Assembly: GCF_030063455.1 (NCBI RefSeq)
Contig: NZ_JASITB010000001.1
Span: 248,001-312,000 of the forward strand
Source of the DNA: Cryobacterium sp. PH31-O1
GTDB taxonomy: Bacteria; Actinomycetota; Actinomycetes; Actinomycetales; Microbacteriaceae
Direction of reading: 5' to 3'
Length of the DNA: 64,000 nt
The notes below the pieces were generated by a model that was given only the letters and a program-made list of their open reading frames with translations, searched no databases and had not been told where the DNA came from. The position numbers and the translations under genes are program-made. Shown one piece after another: positions 45,511 to 55,205 of this stretch (the stretch's first letter is position 1; each line of letters starts with the position of its first letter).

Positions 45511-46929
45511 TTAGCCGACGGATCCTTCCATGCCCATTTCAATGAGCTTGTTGAGTTCGAGGGCGTACTCCATCGGGAGCTCCCGGGCGATCGGTTCGAT
45601 GAATCCGCGAACGATCATGGCCATGGCTTCGTCTTCGGGCATGCCGCGGCTCATCAGGTAGAACAGCTGCTCTTCGCTAACGCGGGAGACGGTGGCCTCG
45701 TGACCGAGCTGAACGTCATCCACCCGAATATCGATGGACGGGTAGGTGTCTGAGCGCGACTGGGTGTCGACCAGGAGGGCATCGCATCGCACCGTGTTGG
45801 CGGAGTGGTGCGCGGCAGCGTCCACTCGAACCTCGCCACGGTAACCGCTGCGGCCACCACCGCGAGCGATGGACTTGGAAACGATCGACGACTGGGTGTA
45901 CGGAGCCATGTGGATCATCTTGGCGCCAGCGTCTTGGTGCTGGCCGGGGCCGGCAAAAGCCACCGAGAGCGTTTCGCCCTTGGCGTGCTCTCCCATGAGG
46001 TAGATCGACGGGTATTTCATGGTGACTTTGGAACCGATGTTGCCGTCGATCCACTCCATCGTGGCACCTTCGCCGGCCGTGGCCCGCTTGGTGACGAGGT
46101 TGTAGACGTTGTTCGACCAGTTCTGGATGGTCGTGTAACGAACGCGTGCGTTCTTCTTCACGACGATTTCGACCACGGCGGAATGCAGGGAGTCGGACTT
46201 GTAGATCGGGGCCGTGCAGCCCTCGATGTAGTGCACGTAGCTGCCCTCGTCGGCGATGATCAGCGTGCGCTCGAACTGGCCCATGTTCTCCGTGTTGATG
46301 CGGAAATAGGCCTGAAGCGGGATCTCGACGTGCACGCCGGGCGGCACGTAGACGAACGATCCACCCGACCAGACGGCCGTGTTGAGCGCGGCGAACTTGT
46401 TGTCACCGGAGGGGATGATGGTGCCAAAATATTCCTCGAAGAACTCCGGGTGCTCCTTGAGCGCCGTGTCGGTGTCCATGAAGATAACGCCCTGAGCTTC
46501 GAGTTCTTCGTTGATCTGGTGGTAGACCACTTCGGATTCGTACTGGGCGGCGACACCAGAGACGAGGCGCTGGCGTTCAGCTTCGGGGATGCCGAGTTTT
46601 TCGTAGGTGTTCTTGATGTCGTCGGGCAGGTCCTCCCAAGTCTGGGCCTGCTTCTCCGTGGAACGCACGAAGTATTTGATGTTGTCGAAGTCGATCTCAG
46701 AAAGATCCGCGCCCCATGTGGGCATCGGCTTGCGTTCGAACAGCTGCAGGGCCTTGAGGCGTCGCTGCAGCATCCAATCCGGCTCGGACTTCAGGTTCGA
46801 GATGTCAGTGACGACCTCAGGGGAAATACCACGACGAGCGGATGCTCCGGCCTTGTCTGAATCGGCCCACCCAAATTCGTAGGTGCCGATCCCCTCAAGG
46901 TCGGGACGGTCTAACAGGACATCCGACAT
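45511..46929 (-). CDS. sufB: Fe-S cluster assembly protein SufB
   Basis: The 472-residue protein starts MSDVLLDRP at ATG 46929, which has AAGAGG about 6 nt upstream; a longer frame begins at 46953. SufB marks are [66 protein letters not shown], and [21 protein letters not shown]. No intein interrupts it, unlike some mycobacterial sufB genes. It is first in the operon. A dyad resembling the SufR operator lies 66-86 bp upstream. Confidence 0.95.
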   Translation of the reverse strand: MSDVLLDRPDLEGIGTYEFGWADSDKAGASARRGISPEVVTDISNLKSEPDWMLQRRLKALQLFERKPMPTWGADLSEIDFDNIKYFVRSTEKQAQTWEDLPDDIKNTYEKLGIPEAERQRLVSGVAAQYESEVVYHQINEELEAQGVIFMDTDTALKEHPEFFEEYFGTIIPSGDNKFAALNTAVWSGGSFVYVPPGVHVEIPLQAYFRINTENMGQFERTLIIADEGSYVHYIEGCTAPIYKSDSLHSAVVEIVVKKNARVRYTTIQNWSNNVYNLVTKRATAGEGATMEWIDGNIGSKVTMKYPSIYLMGEHAKGETLSVAFAGPGQHQDAGAKMIHMAPYTQSSIVSKSIARGGGRSGYRGEVRVDAAAHHSANTVRCDALLVDTQSRSDTYPSIDIRVDDVQLGHEATVSRVSEEQLFYLMSRGMPEDEAMAMIVRGFIEPIARELPMEYALELNKLIEMGMEGSVG

Positions 46930-46960
46930 AATTACCTCTTCTCTACCCAGCACAACCCGG

Positions 46961-46966
46961 ATATTA
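46961..46966 (-). promoter_or_regulatory. Candidate sufB -10 element
   Basis: On the minus strand TAATAT lies 32 bp before the sufB start, inside a CCGGA-N6-TCCGG dyad (46957-46972). No good -35 is visible, so the promoter may need an activator. Confidence 0.4.
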
Positions 46967-46994
46967 GTCCGGTCATTCCCCCCTGGCCGCCGTA

Positions 46995-47015
46995 CTGAAC
47001 AACTCAGTTGTTGAG
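46995..47015. promoter_or_regulatory. SufR-like operator upstream of sufB
   Basis: A 21-bp imperfect palindrome centred on 47005 (10-bp arms, one mismatch) contains CAAC-N6-GTTG at 47000-47013. That is the spacing reported for SufR sites in cyanobacteria and Streptomyces. It lies between sufB and the divergent heme A synthase gene. Confidence 0.55.
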
Positions 47016-47267
47016 AAACTCAGTGGAGGCCACGGGGAACGGGTTGTGTGGACAGCTTCGTTGCGTACCTAGAATATTCATGGAGCAAGAAACGAACCGG
47101 AGCCAGCCAGGCCTCGGTGAGGCTGTTCGGTTCCGATTAAAACGTGCAATCACCATGACCGCACGAAAGATCTCCATGGAGATCCCAATTCTACAGGTTG
47201 ATCAGCAGGATACGCGTGCTTTGCTGGTCGATTCACATTTGCACAGGGCACGATCAGAAGGCACGCG
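47016..47267 (+). other. Upstream region of heme A synthase gene, with a possible short ORF
   Basis: Together with the suf control sites, the gap between sufB and ctaA is 338 bp. It contains TAGAAT at 47070-47075, a possible -10 box, and then an open frame of 63 codons from ATG 47080. Its TGA (47269-47271) overlaps the ctaA ATG. The peptide is unlike any family I know, so it could be a translated leader or chance. Confidence 0.3.
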
Positions 47268-48239
47268 ATGAGAAGCAGGACAGTGGGAGCAGAACCGGTG
47301 AATGCGATATACCAATGGCTACCGAGCGCTATCGACGCACGGATTCGGGTGGTCGCCTGGCTGTCACTCGTGACGGAGATTCTGATCGTCGGAACGGGAG
47401 GGGCCGTTCGCCTCACCGACTCCGGGCTCGGCTGCCCGACCTGGCCGACCTGTGTCGCCGGGTCTCTGGTGCCGACGCAGGAGATGGGCATTCACGGCGT
47501 CATCGAATTCGGCAACCGACTGATGACCGGGCTGATCGGCATCATCGCGATTGCGGCCGTCGTGCTGCTGTGGCGCTTACGCCGGGAGCGAAAAGATCTC
47601 TTCGTGCTCGCCGTAATCCTCGGCTCCGGCGTTCTCGCCCAGGCACTCGTCGGCGGAGTCACCGTGCTGACCGGCCTGAATCCGTTCATCGTTGGCTTTC
47701 ACTTCACAATATCGCTCATCATGGTGTGCATAGCGACCGTGCTTGTGCACCGGGTCTACCTCGCACCGGGCCGGCGCGCCCTGGTCGTCCCGGTCGGTTT
47801 CGCCGGTCTGGCCCACGCCACGAGTTTTGTGGTGGCGCTGACCGTACTGATGGGTGTGCTCACCACAGCCTCCGGACCGCATTCGGGAGATGCTGCTGCG
47901 GGGCGCACCGGTTTCAATGCCGAGTTGTTTGAACACCTGCACGCCTGGCCGGGCTACGCGACGCTGACGTTGACGCTCGTGCTGCTCGTGGCATCAGTTC
48001 GCGGCAAGCTCCCCGTTCGTTCCTTCGTGGTGACGTTGTTGGTGGTTGAACTCGCTCAGATTGTGGTCGGACTGCTGCAAGCGAATCTGGGGCTCCCGCC
48101 GCTGCTCGTTGGCTTGCACATGGTGCTCGCCTGCGTGCTTGCCGCAGCGATGACCGCCGTGGTGCTTAACCTCAAGGCCCCGGTCGGTCGATCCGCCGGC
48201 CTGCCCGAGTTTGCTGGGAACGGTGCCGCGAGGAATTAG
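47268..48239 (+). CDS. ctaA: Heme A synthase (COX15/CtaA family)
   Basis: The 323-residue membrane protein has about eight hydrophobic segments. Family marks: GGAVRLTDSGLGCPTWPTC, with two Cys in the first extracytoplasmic loop; IHGVIEFGNRLMTG; and FHFTISLIMV and LHMVLA, which hold haem-ligand histidines. A GAAGG ribosome binding site 8 nt upstream supports ATG 47268. It oxidises heme O to heme A for cytochrome oxidase. It is divergent from the suf operon, a common actinobacterial arrangement, and near ctaB. Confidence 0.92.
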   Translation: MRSRTVGAEPVNAIYQWLPSAIDARIRVVAWLSLVTEILIVGTGGAVRLTDSGLGCPTWPTCVAGSLVPTQEMGIHGVIEFGNRLMTGLIGIIAIAAVVLLWRLRRERKDLFVLAVILGSGVLAQALVGGVTVLTGLNPFIVGFHFTISLIMVCIATVLVHRVYLAPGRRALVVPVGFAGLAHATSFVVALTVLMGVLTTASGPHSGDAAAGRTGFNAELFEHLHAWPGYATLTLTLVLLVASVRGKLPVRSFVVTLLVVELAQIVVGLLQANLGLPPLLVGLHMVLACVLAAAMTAVVLNLKAPVGRSAGLPEFAGNGAARN

Positions 48240-48286
48240 TCCGCGTGGCTCTCCCCCGGCGGTGCCCGCCGGTGTACTCTCCAGAC

Positions 48287-48874
48287 ATGCATCTCGCTCC
48301 GGGAGCCAAATCGAAGCCGCCAGACGACGCGGCGCGCCTCGCCCTGTTCGGTCCGCCGGTGTTCGGTTTCGTGCCGCAACCGCGCATTCAGGAACGCGGC
48401 TGGAGCTGGTACGGCAATCACGGCCGCACGCTCGAAGCGCAGGCGCACTATTGGCTCGCCGACCCGTCGGGCAACTTCTGGTTTGAAGATTCCCCCGCCG
48501 GACCGGTCGGCATCGCCGAACTGCGCGGATTCGTTTTCACCGACGTGCCGGGATCTACCAGTCGTGGCGGCGACCCCATCCGAGATGCACTGAACCAGCA
48601 CCTGCAGTACATCGTGATGAATTATGCCAAGAACCCGTACGACTTCGGATCGCAATTATGGGCGGAACGGCATACCCAACAGCAGTCGGAGATCGAGCTG
48701 GCACTGGCCCACCGGTCGAACCTGGTCGTCGACGACACAGCCCTGCCCGCCATCACCGTCACGGCCTCCGACTTCACCGCTACGGCGATGGCCCTGGCTG
48801 GGCGCGTCGTCACGGTCGTTATGCACGCGGCGGATGTCGGCAAGATTGATACCCGCCTCACCCGCCGGGTTTAA
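48287..48874 (+). CDS. Conserved hypothetical protein between ctaA and ctaB
   Basis: The 195-residue protein begins MHLAPGAKSKPPDD. ATG 48287 lies 6 nt after TACTCT (48275-48280), which supports a leaderless start over a longer frame at 48245. It has no signal peptide or membrane segment. Features are VPQPRIQERGWSWYGNHGRTLEAQAHYW, GNFWFEDSPAGPVG and a hydrophobic C-terminal strand. I recognise no domain. Its place between two heme A genes may be chance. The convergent ctaB gene ends 25 bp downstream. Confidence 0.7.
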   Translation: MHLAPGAKSKPPDDAARLALFGPPVFGFVPQPRIQERGWSWYGNHGRTLEAQAHYWLADPSGNFWFEDSPAGPVGIAELRGFVFTDVPGSTSRGGDPIRDALNQHLQYIVMNYAKNPYDFGSQLWAERHTQQQSEIELALAHRSNLVVDDTALPAITVTASDFTATAMALAGRVVTVVMHAADVGKIDTRLTRRV

Positions 48875-48899
48875 CCTCAACCGAAAAGTACCAGCCGGG

Positions 48900-49820
48900 C
48901 TAGAACGGAAGCAGCGGGTCTACTCCAACAGCCACAAACAGCAGCGTCAGGTAGGCGATCGAACCGTGGAAGACACGCATCGGTGACACGTGCTCGTGCC
49001 GAATAGCCAGGCTGTACAGGCGGTGCGTCTCATAGATAAACCAGCCACCGGTGACGAGCGCGGTGAAGCTGTACAACAGTCCCATACCGGCGATGGGAAT
49101 AAGCAGCAGCGAGCACGCGACGGTGGCCCACGCATAGAGGATGACCTGCAGGCCCACTTGGGCGCGACCGCGCACAACGGCGAGCATGGGAACGCCAGCG
49201 GCCTGGTAATCGCTGCGGTATTTCATCGATAGCGGCCAGTAGTGCGGCGGTGTCCACAGGAAGATGATCATGAAGAGGATGATCGGTGGCCACGACAGAT
49301 CACCGGTCACGGCCGCCCAGCCGATGAGCACGGGCATACACCCGGCGACGCCGCCCCAGACGATGTTCTGCGGCGTACGACGTTTGAGGATGATCGTGTA
49401 AAACACGACGTAGAGCAAAATAGCGCCGAACGACAGCGCGGCGGCGAGCCAGTTGGTCAGCAGCCCCAACCACAAAATGGATGCTGCGCCCAGCGCCCAC
49501 GCGAAAATCAGCGCTTCCCGATCGCTGAGTTCACCCGTGACCAGCGGCCGGTTCTTCGTACGCTTCATTAGGCGATCGATATCACGATCCAGGTAACAGT
49601 TGAACGCACCCGCGGACCCGGCGCTGAGCGACCCGCCGACCAGCGTTGCCAGAATCAACCACAGATTGGGGATTCCCCGCTCAGCGAGCAGCATTGTGGG
49701 GGCCGTGACAACCAGAAGCAACTCGACAACGCGCGGTTTAGTGAGGGAAACGTAGGCCCTGATGGTGCGCTTCAGTGTGCGCGGTCCGCTCCGGACCGGG
49801 GTCTTCAGGGCGACGTCCAT
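48900..49820 (-). CDS. ctaB: Protoheme IX farnesyltransferase (heme O synthase)
   Basis: The 306-residue UbiA-family membrane protein starts at ATG 49820, after GAGGATTA; a longer frame begins at 49841. It has about nine hydrophobic segments, the prenyl-diphosphate site [19 protein letters not shown], and [17 protein letters not shown]. It makes heme O from protoheme and farnesyl diphosphate, the substrate for CtaA. It is divergent from tkt across a 345-bp gap, the classic actinobacterial ctaB-tkt arrangement. Confidence 0.95.
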   Translation of the reverse strand: MDVALKTPVRSGPRTLKRTIRAYVSLTKPRVVELLLVVTAPTMLLAERGIPNLWLILATLVGGSLSAGSAGAFNCYLDRDIDRLMKRTKNRPLVTGELSDREALIFAWALGAASILWLGLLTNWLAAALSFGAILLYVVFYTIILKRRTPQNIVWGGVAGCMPVLIGWAAVTGDLSWPPIILFMIIFLWTPPHYWPLSMKYRSDYQAAGVPMLAVVRGRAQVGLQVILYAWATVACSLLLIPIAGMGLLYSFTALVTGGWFIYETHRLYSLAIRHEHVSPMRVFHGSIAYLTLLFVAVGVDPLLPF

Positions 49821-49944
49821 TAATCCTCTAACGCTAGGCAAGTCTTCCTATTCTAGGACATCTGCCGCACGACGCTCCACCGGACGCGAATGAGGAATGT
49901 GACTTCATGTCACGGCATTTCGAGCCTCCGGCACATTCCTTCCG

Positions 49945-50165
49945 TATACTTGCACTGCTCCCCACAGTGAATCAGTAGTTCGGCGAGCCCCCGGGTGGGA
50001 GATGGCAGCGTAAAGCAGGCCAACTCGCTGGGGGTGACACTTCGCTTGTCGTCCAGCGCCGGGAAGGCGCGACAAGCAAGAGCGAAATGGTTGCCGACAA
50101 TTGCACAACTATCAAAGGATGGGTTGAGCTCAACCCGCCTTCGCTCCGATGAAGGGTTACGTGAC
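49945..50165 (+). promoter_or_regulatory. tkt promoter and structured 5' leader
   Basis: The 345-bp ctaB-tkt gap (49821-50165) holds TATACT at 49945-49950 and a predicted leader of about 209 nt. The leader has a hairpin with stem GCTTGTC/GACAAGC (50044-50050 / 50071-50077) capped by GCGCC-GGGAA-GGCGC. It also has a perfect palindrome GGGTTGAGCTCAACCC at 50121-50136. AACCC of the palindrome can instead pair with GGGTT at 50154-50158, which includes the tkt Shine-Dalgarno. This matches a switchable translational leader; it matches no named riboswitch that I recognise. The frame in phase with tkt is open from 49995, but its sequence does not look coding. Confidence 0.45.
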
Positions 50166-52259
50166 GTGGCAGCTTTCCAATGGGATTCCATTGACGATCA
50201 GGCGGTCGACACCGCGCGGATTCTGGCGGCTGACGCCGTTGAGAAGGTGGGAAACGGGCATCCGGGCACCGCAATGAGTCTTGCCCCGGCCGCATACCTG
50301 CTCTTCCAGAAGATCATGCGCCGCGACCCGGCCGACAACGAATGGATCGGTCGCGACCGGTTTATTCTCTCGGTCGGCCACAGCTCGCTGACCCAGTACG
50401 TGCAGCTGTATCTCGGTGGCTACGGCCTCGAGCTCGACGACCTCAAGGCTCTGCGCACCTGGGGCTCCAAGACCCCCGGCCACCCGGAATACGGCCACAC
50501 TGATGGCGTCGAAATCACGACCGGCCCGCTCGGCCAGGGACTGGCATCCGCTGTCGGGTTCGCCTACGCGTCGCGTTTCGAGCGCGGCTTGTTCGACCCG
50601 GATGCCGCCAATGGCGCCAGCCCGTTCGACCACTTTGTTTATGTCATCGCCGGGGATGGCGATCTGCAGGAAGGCATCACGAGCGAGGCATCCTCTCTCG
50701 CTGGCCACCAGCAGCTCGGCAATCTCATTGCCATCTACGACAGCAACCAGATCTCGATCGAGGACGACACCAACATCGCCTTCACGGAGGATGTCGCTGC
50801 GCGCTATGCCGCCTACGACTGGCACGTGCAGACGGTGGATTGGAAGAAGACCGGCTCCTACGTGGAAGACGTCGCCGAGCTGAATGCAGCCATCGAGGCC
50901 GCCCAGAACGAAACCGGCAAGCCGAGCCTGATCATTCTCAAGACGATCATCGGCTGGCCGAGTCCGAAGAAGCAGAACACCGGCAAGATCCACGGCTCCG
51001 CTCTCGGCGCCGAGGAACTCGCCGGGGTCAAGACGGTTTTGGGCTTCGATCCGGAGAAGACCTTTGACGTGTCCCCCGAGGTCATCGCCCACACCCGCCT
51101 CGCCGTGGAGCGCGGCGCCACCGCGCACGCCGCGTGGACCGTGCGTTTCGATGCCTGGGCTGCAGCCAACCCCGAGCGTAGGATACTGCTCGATCGGGTG
51201 CTGTCCGGCGATCTGCCCGACGGCATCGACGCTTCCCTTCCGTTGTTCGCAGCGGGCACAGCGGTCTCCACTCGCGCGGCGTCCGGCAAGGTACTAACCG
51301 CCCTCGGCGGAGTCATCCCGGAACTGTGGGGCGGTTCGGCTGACCTCGCCGAATCGAACAACACCACCATCGGCGGCGCCGCATCGTTCATTCCGAGCGA
51401 GCACTCCACCGGTGCATGGACCGGCAATTCCTACGGTCGGGTGCTGCACTTCGGCATTCGCGAGCACGCTATGGCCGCGATTCTCAACGGCATCGTGCTG
51501 CACGGCAACACCCGCCCCTTTGGCGGCACCTTCCTTATCTTCAGCGACTACATGCGCCCGGCCGTTCGACTGGCCGCGCTCATGAAGGCGCCGTCGATCT
51601 TCGTCTGGACCCACGACTCCATCGCACTCGGCGAGGACGGCCCCACCCACCAGCCAATCGAACAGCTCGCAACTCTGCGCGCGATCCCCGGACTCGACGT
51701 CGTTCGCCCCGGCGACGCCAACGAAACCGCCTGGGCCTGGAAGACCATTCTGGAACGACGAAACGGCCCAGCCGGAATCGCCCTCACCCGTCAGAACATT
51801 CCCGTCTACGAGCGTGGCGAGGGCGCAGCATCCGCTGAAATCTTCGCCTCGGCGAAAAACGTCGCTCGCGGCGCCTACGTGCTCGTCGAAGCAGCCGGCG
51901 GAACCCCCGACGTCATCCTGATCGGCACCGGATCAGAGGTGCAGCTCGCCGTGGACGCCCGCGCGCAGCTGGCCCTGGAAGGCATCAATGCGCGCGTGGT
52001 CAGCGCCCCGTGCGTGGAGTGGTTCGAAGAACAGAGCAGCGAATACCGTGAATCGGTGCTTCCAGCCGCGATCACGGCCCGCGTCTCGGTCGAGGCCGGC
52101 CTCGCGCTGACCTGGCGCGGCTACGTCGGCGACACCGGCCGTAGCATCTCCATCGAGCACTTCGGGGCATCCGCCGACTACGAGACACTGTTTCGCGAAT
52201 TCGGCATCACCACAGAGGCCGTTGTCGCTGCCGCCAAGGAATCAATTAGCGCAGCCTGA
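50166..52259 (+). CDS. tkt: Transketolase
   Basis: The 697-residue enzyme starts at GTG 50166 ([11 protein letters not shown]), 9 nt after AAGGG. Marks are [13 protein letters not shown] (29-41), the thiamine-diphosphate motif GDGDLQEG (163-170) and the C-terminal [18 protein letters not shown]. It transfers two-carbon units in the non-oxidative pentose-phosphate pathway. tal and pgi follow on the same strand; tal starts 93 bp downstream. The upstream leader may regulate it. Confidence 0.96.
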   Translation: MAAFQWDSIDDQAVDTARILAADAVEKVGNGHPGTAMSLAPAAYLLFQKIMRRDPADNEWIGRDRFILSVGHSSLTQYVQLYLGGYGLELDDLKALRTWGSKTPGHPEYGHTDGVEITTGPLGQGLASAVGFAYASRFERGLFDPDAANGASPFDHFVYVIAGDGDLQEGITSEASSLAGHQQLGNLIAIYDSNQISIEDDTNIAFTEDVAARYAAYDWHVQTVDWKKTGSYVEDVAELNAAIEAAQNETGKPSLIILKTIIGWPSPKKQNTGKIHGSALGAEELAGVKTVLGFDPEKTFDVSPEVIAHTRLAVERGATAHAAWTVRFDAWAAANPERRILLDRVLSGDLPDGIDASLPLFAAGTAVSTRAASGKVLTALGGVIPELWGGSADLAESNNTTIGGAASFIPSEHSTGAWTGNSYGRVLHFGIREHAMAAILNGIVLHGNTRPFGGTFLIFSDYMRPAVRLAALMKAPSIFVWTHDSIALGEDGPTHQPIEQLATLRAIPGLDVVRPGDANETAWAWKTILERRNGPAGIALTRQNIPVYERGEGAASAEIFASAKNVARGAYVLVEAAGGTPDVILIGTGSEVQLAVDARAQLALEGINARVVSAPCVEWFEEQSSEYRESVLPAAITARVSVEAGLALTWRGYVGDTGRSISIEHFGASADYETLFREFGITTEAVVAAAKESISAA

Positions 52260-52351
52260 CGTTGGCCCCGATAGGGGTCAATACGGCACTATCCTCTCCA
52301 CCACACCGCAACAGCTCACTGCCTGACGGCAGCACAAAGGAGATTGCAACA

Positions 52352-53479
52352 ATGACAAACCCGACACCCCTCGCCCAGCTATCCGCAGCCGGCGTCAGCA
52401 TTTGGCTCGACGACCTCTCTCGCGAACGCATCAACTCCGGCGGGCTGCAGGACCTGATCAAGAACAGCAACGTCGTCGGTGTTACCACCAACCCGACGAT
52501 CTTCGCTGGCGCCCTGGCCAAGGGCGAAGCGTACACCGAGCAGGTCGCGACGCTGGCCGCCGCTGGCACGAATGTGACCGACGCGGTCTTCGCCATCACC
52601 ACCGACGACGTCGCCGCCGCCTGCGACATCTTTCGCCCGGTGTACGACTCGACCAACGGCCAGGATGGACGCGTCTCGATCGAGGTCGAGCCGGGCCTCG
52701 CCCGCGATGCGGCCGGAACGGTTGCCGAAGCCCAGCAGCTCTGGGCCAAGGTCAACCGCCCCAACGCGATGATCAAGATTCCCGCGACGGTCGAAGGATT
52801 GGAAGCCATCACGGCGACTATTGCTCTTGGCATCAGCGTCAACGTCACCCTGATCTTCAGCCTCGAGCGTCACCGACAGGTCATTAATGCCTACCTGTCC
52901 GGCCTTGAACAGGCCAAGGCCGCCGGAATCGACCTCGCCACCATCCACTCGGTTGCCTCGTTCTTCGTCTCGCGCGTCGACTCCGAAATCAACGCCCGCC
53001 TCGAAGCGATCGGAACCCCCGAAGCCCTCGCGCTGAAGAGCAAGGCCGGCGTCGCCAACGCGCAGCTCGCCTACCAGGTGTACGAGCAGGCGTTCAGCAG
53101 TGAGCGCGCCCTCGGTCTGATCAAGGCCGGCGCTACCAAGCAGCGCCCGCTTTGGGCCTCGACCGGGGTCAAGGACGCCAGCCTGCCCGACACCCTGTAC
53201 GTGACCGAGCTCGTCGCCCCTGAGGTCGTCAACACGATGCCAGAAAAGACCATGCTTGCCGCTGCCGACCACGGCGTTATTCCCGCCGACTCGGTCACCG
53301 GCTCCTACACGGCAGCAAACGCCATACTCGACGCACTCGCAGCCCAGGGCGTCTCGTACACCGACGTGACCCGCCTGCTTGAAGAGGAGGGCCTGTCGAA
53401 GTTCGAGGTGTCCTGGAACGAACTGCTCGATACCGTGCAGACAGCCCTCACCGCCGCCTCGACCAGCGCGGCAGTGTAA
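52352..53479 (+). CDS. tal: Transaldolase
   Basis: The 375-residue enzyme starts at ATG 52352 after AAAGGAG. Lys142 in MIKIPAT is the Schiff-base residue. Other marks are [12 protein letters not shown] and [11 protein letters not shown]. This is the longer actinobacterial/cyanobacterial type. It interconverts sedoheptulose 7-phosphate and glyceraldehyde 3-phosphate with erythrose 4-phosphate and fructose 6-phosphate. Its TAA overlaps the pgi ATG by 1 nt. Confidence 0.96.
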   Translation: MTNPTPLAQLSAAGVSIWLDDLSRERINSGGLQDLIKNSNVVGVTTNPTIFAGALAKGEAYTEQVATLAAAGTNVTDAVFAITTDDVAAACDIFRPVYDSTNGQDGRVSIEVEPGLARDAAGTVAEAQQLWAKVNRPNAMIKIPATVEGLEAITATIALGISVNVTLIFSLERHRQVINAYLSGLEQAKAAGIDLATIHSVASFFVSRVDSEINARLEAIGTPEALALKSKAGVANAQLAYQVYEQAFSSERALGLIKAGATKQRPLWASTGVKDASLPDTLYVTELVAPEVVNTMPEKTMLAAADHGVIPADSVTGSYTAANAILDALAAQGVSYTDVTRLLEEEGLSKFEVSWNELLDTVQTALTAASTSAAV

Positions 53480-55080
53480 TGAGTTTTCGCATCTCGGTCG
53501 GTGGCGCCGCGGCCGATGCCGTGCGCGCCAGCGTGCCTGCCCTGGTCTCGGATCGCGTCGCCTCCGGTATCACCGCCAAGAACCCCGCGCTGTGGGGCCC
53601 CGAGGCCGAAGCCGAGGCCGCTGTGCGCCTCGGCTGGACCGAATCCGTCGCCGTTTCCCGCCCGCTCGTAGCGGAAATCGAGGAACTGCGGGCCATCCTG
53701 CAGGCGCGCGGCGTCACCCAGATCGCCCTCGCCGGAATGGGCGGATCGTCACTCGCGCCCGAGGTCATCACGCGCACCGCAGGCGTGACCCTCACCGTGC
53801 TCGACGCGACCGACCCTGGACAGGTGCTCGCTGCCCTGAATGACAACCTTGCCGGAACGGCCCTCGTGGTTTCGTCCAAGAGCGGCTCGACGGTCGAAAC
53901 CGACAGCCAACGTCGCGTATTCGAACGCGCGTACCGCGCCATCGGCATCGACCCGGCCGAGCGCATCGTTGTCGTAACCGATCCGGGATCGCCGCTCGAG
54001 GCATCCGCTCGGGAAGCTGGCTACAGTGTTTTCAATGCCGACCCGACCGTCGGCGGTCGCTACTCCGCACTGACCGCGTTCGGTCTCGTGCCGGCTGGAC
54101 TGGCCGGAGTCGACGTCGGCGCGCTGCTCGACGAGGCCGAGTCGGTCGCACTGGCACTGGCCGTGGACTCCCCCGAGAACCCGGGACTCGTGCTCGGCGC
54201 GGCGATCGCCGCTACAAACCCGCGGCGCAACAAACTCGCCATTGTCTCGGACGGGACCCCCATCGTCGGATTTGCCGATTGGGTCGAGCAGCTCATCGCC
54301 GAATCCACCGGCAAGCTCGGTACCGGTATCTTGCCGGTCGTGCTCGAGCTGGACGCTCCCGAATTGGCCGAGGCTCTGCCGGATGTGCAGCTCGTGCGGG
54401 TTGTCGCCGATGCCGGAACCGCGCTGTTTGATGATTCAGGCGACGAGATCCGGGTCAGCGGAACCCTCGGGGCGCAGTTTTTGGTCTGGGAATACGCGAC
54501 GGTCGTCGCCGGTCGACTGCTCGGCATCAACCCGTTCGATCAGCCAGACGTGGAGTCCGCCAAGATCGCCACCCGGGGTCTGCTCGACGCCCGCCCAGCG
54601 CCGGAGCCGGCCGCGTTTATCACCGACGGCATTGAAGTGCGTGGCACGCCGCACGTCATCGGTGCCGCGAGCGACCTCGCCTCGGCGATCGACGCCCTGC
54701 TCGAAGAGCTCGGCCCCGAGGGTTACGTTGCCGTTCAGGCGTATGTCGACCGTCTCGCCCTGCCGGAACTGGCCGATATTCGCAACAAGCTCGCCGCCCT
54801 GTCGAAGCGGCCGGTCACGTTCGGTTGGGGGCCACGCTTTCTGCACTCCACCGGGCAGTTCCACAAGGGCGGACCGGCCACCGCCGTGTACCTGCAGATT
54901 CTCGCCACGCCGGCGGAGGACCTCGACATTCCCGAGCGTCCATTCACCTTCGGTCAGCTGATCCAGGCTCAGGCCAGTGGCGACGCGAGCGTGCTCGCCG
55001 AGCACGCTCGCCCCGTGCTTACGTTGACTCTGACGCAGCCTAAAGAGAACATCTCCACCCTGTTCCAGGCACTCGCCTAA
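53479..55080 (+). CDS. pgi: Glucose-6-phosphate isomerase
   Basis: The 533-residue isomerase starts at ATG 53479 in a TAATG overlap with tal. It has MGGSSLAPE, the SSKSGSTVET sugar-phosphate site, and HSTGQFHKGGP near the C-terminus, as in PGI. The sequence resembles the PGI half of bifunctional transaldolase-isomerase proteins of some bacteria more than E. coli Pgi. It links glycolysis to the pentose-phosphate path. A strong hairpin follows before zwf. Confidence 0.9.
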   Translation: MSFRISVGGAAADAVRASVPALVSDRVASGITAKNPALWGPEAEAEAAVRLGWTESVAVSRPLVAEIEELRAILQARGVTQIALAGMGGSSLAPEVITRTAGVTLTVLDATDPGQVLAALNDNLAGTALVVSSKSGSTVETDSQRRVFERAYRAIGIDPAERIVVVTDPGSPLEASAREAGYSVFNADPTVGGRYSALTAFGLVPAGLAGVDVGALLDEAESVALALAVDSPENPGLVLGAAIAATNPRRNKLAIVSDGTPIVGFADWVEQLIAESTGKLGTGILPVVLELDAPELAEALPDVQLVRVVADAGTALFDDSGDEIRVSGTLGAQFLVWEYATVVAGRLLGINPFDQPDVESAKIATRGLLDARPAPEPAAFITDGIEVRGTPHVIGAASDLASAIDALLEELGPEGYVAVQAYVDRLALPELADIRNKLAALSKRPVTFGWGPRFLHSTGQFHKGGPATAVYLQILATPAEDLDIPERPFTFGQLIQAQASGDASVLAEHARPVLTLTLTQPKENISTLFQALA

Positions 55081-55085
55081 ACGGA

Positions 55086-55125
55086 GGTCGGTTCCTTGCT
55101 GGCGCCCGCTCGCGAGGAACCGACC
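55086..55125 (+). terminator. Hairpin terminator between pgi and zwf
   Basis: GGTCGGTTCCT (55086-55096) and AGGAACCGACC (55115-55125) form a perfect 11-bp stem with an 18-nt loop, starting 5 bp after the pgi stop. A TAAGAT -10-like box at about 55138 suggests that zwf has its own promoter. Confidence 0.7.
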
Positions 55126-55205
55126 GGTGGTACCCGGTAAGATCTTCGCTGAATCACCGCCTTTTATTCCTCAAACTTTCTGCACTGTCCCGTCAAAGGA
55201 GCTGC

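Noticed and set aside
49995..50165. In-frame N-terminal extension of transketolase
   Set aside because: It contains the hairpins of the leader, and the translated sequence (Ser/Arg/Lys-rich) is not part of the conserved transketolase start at 50166.
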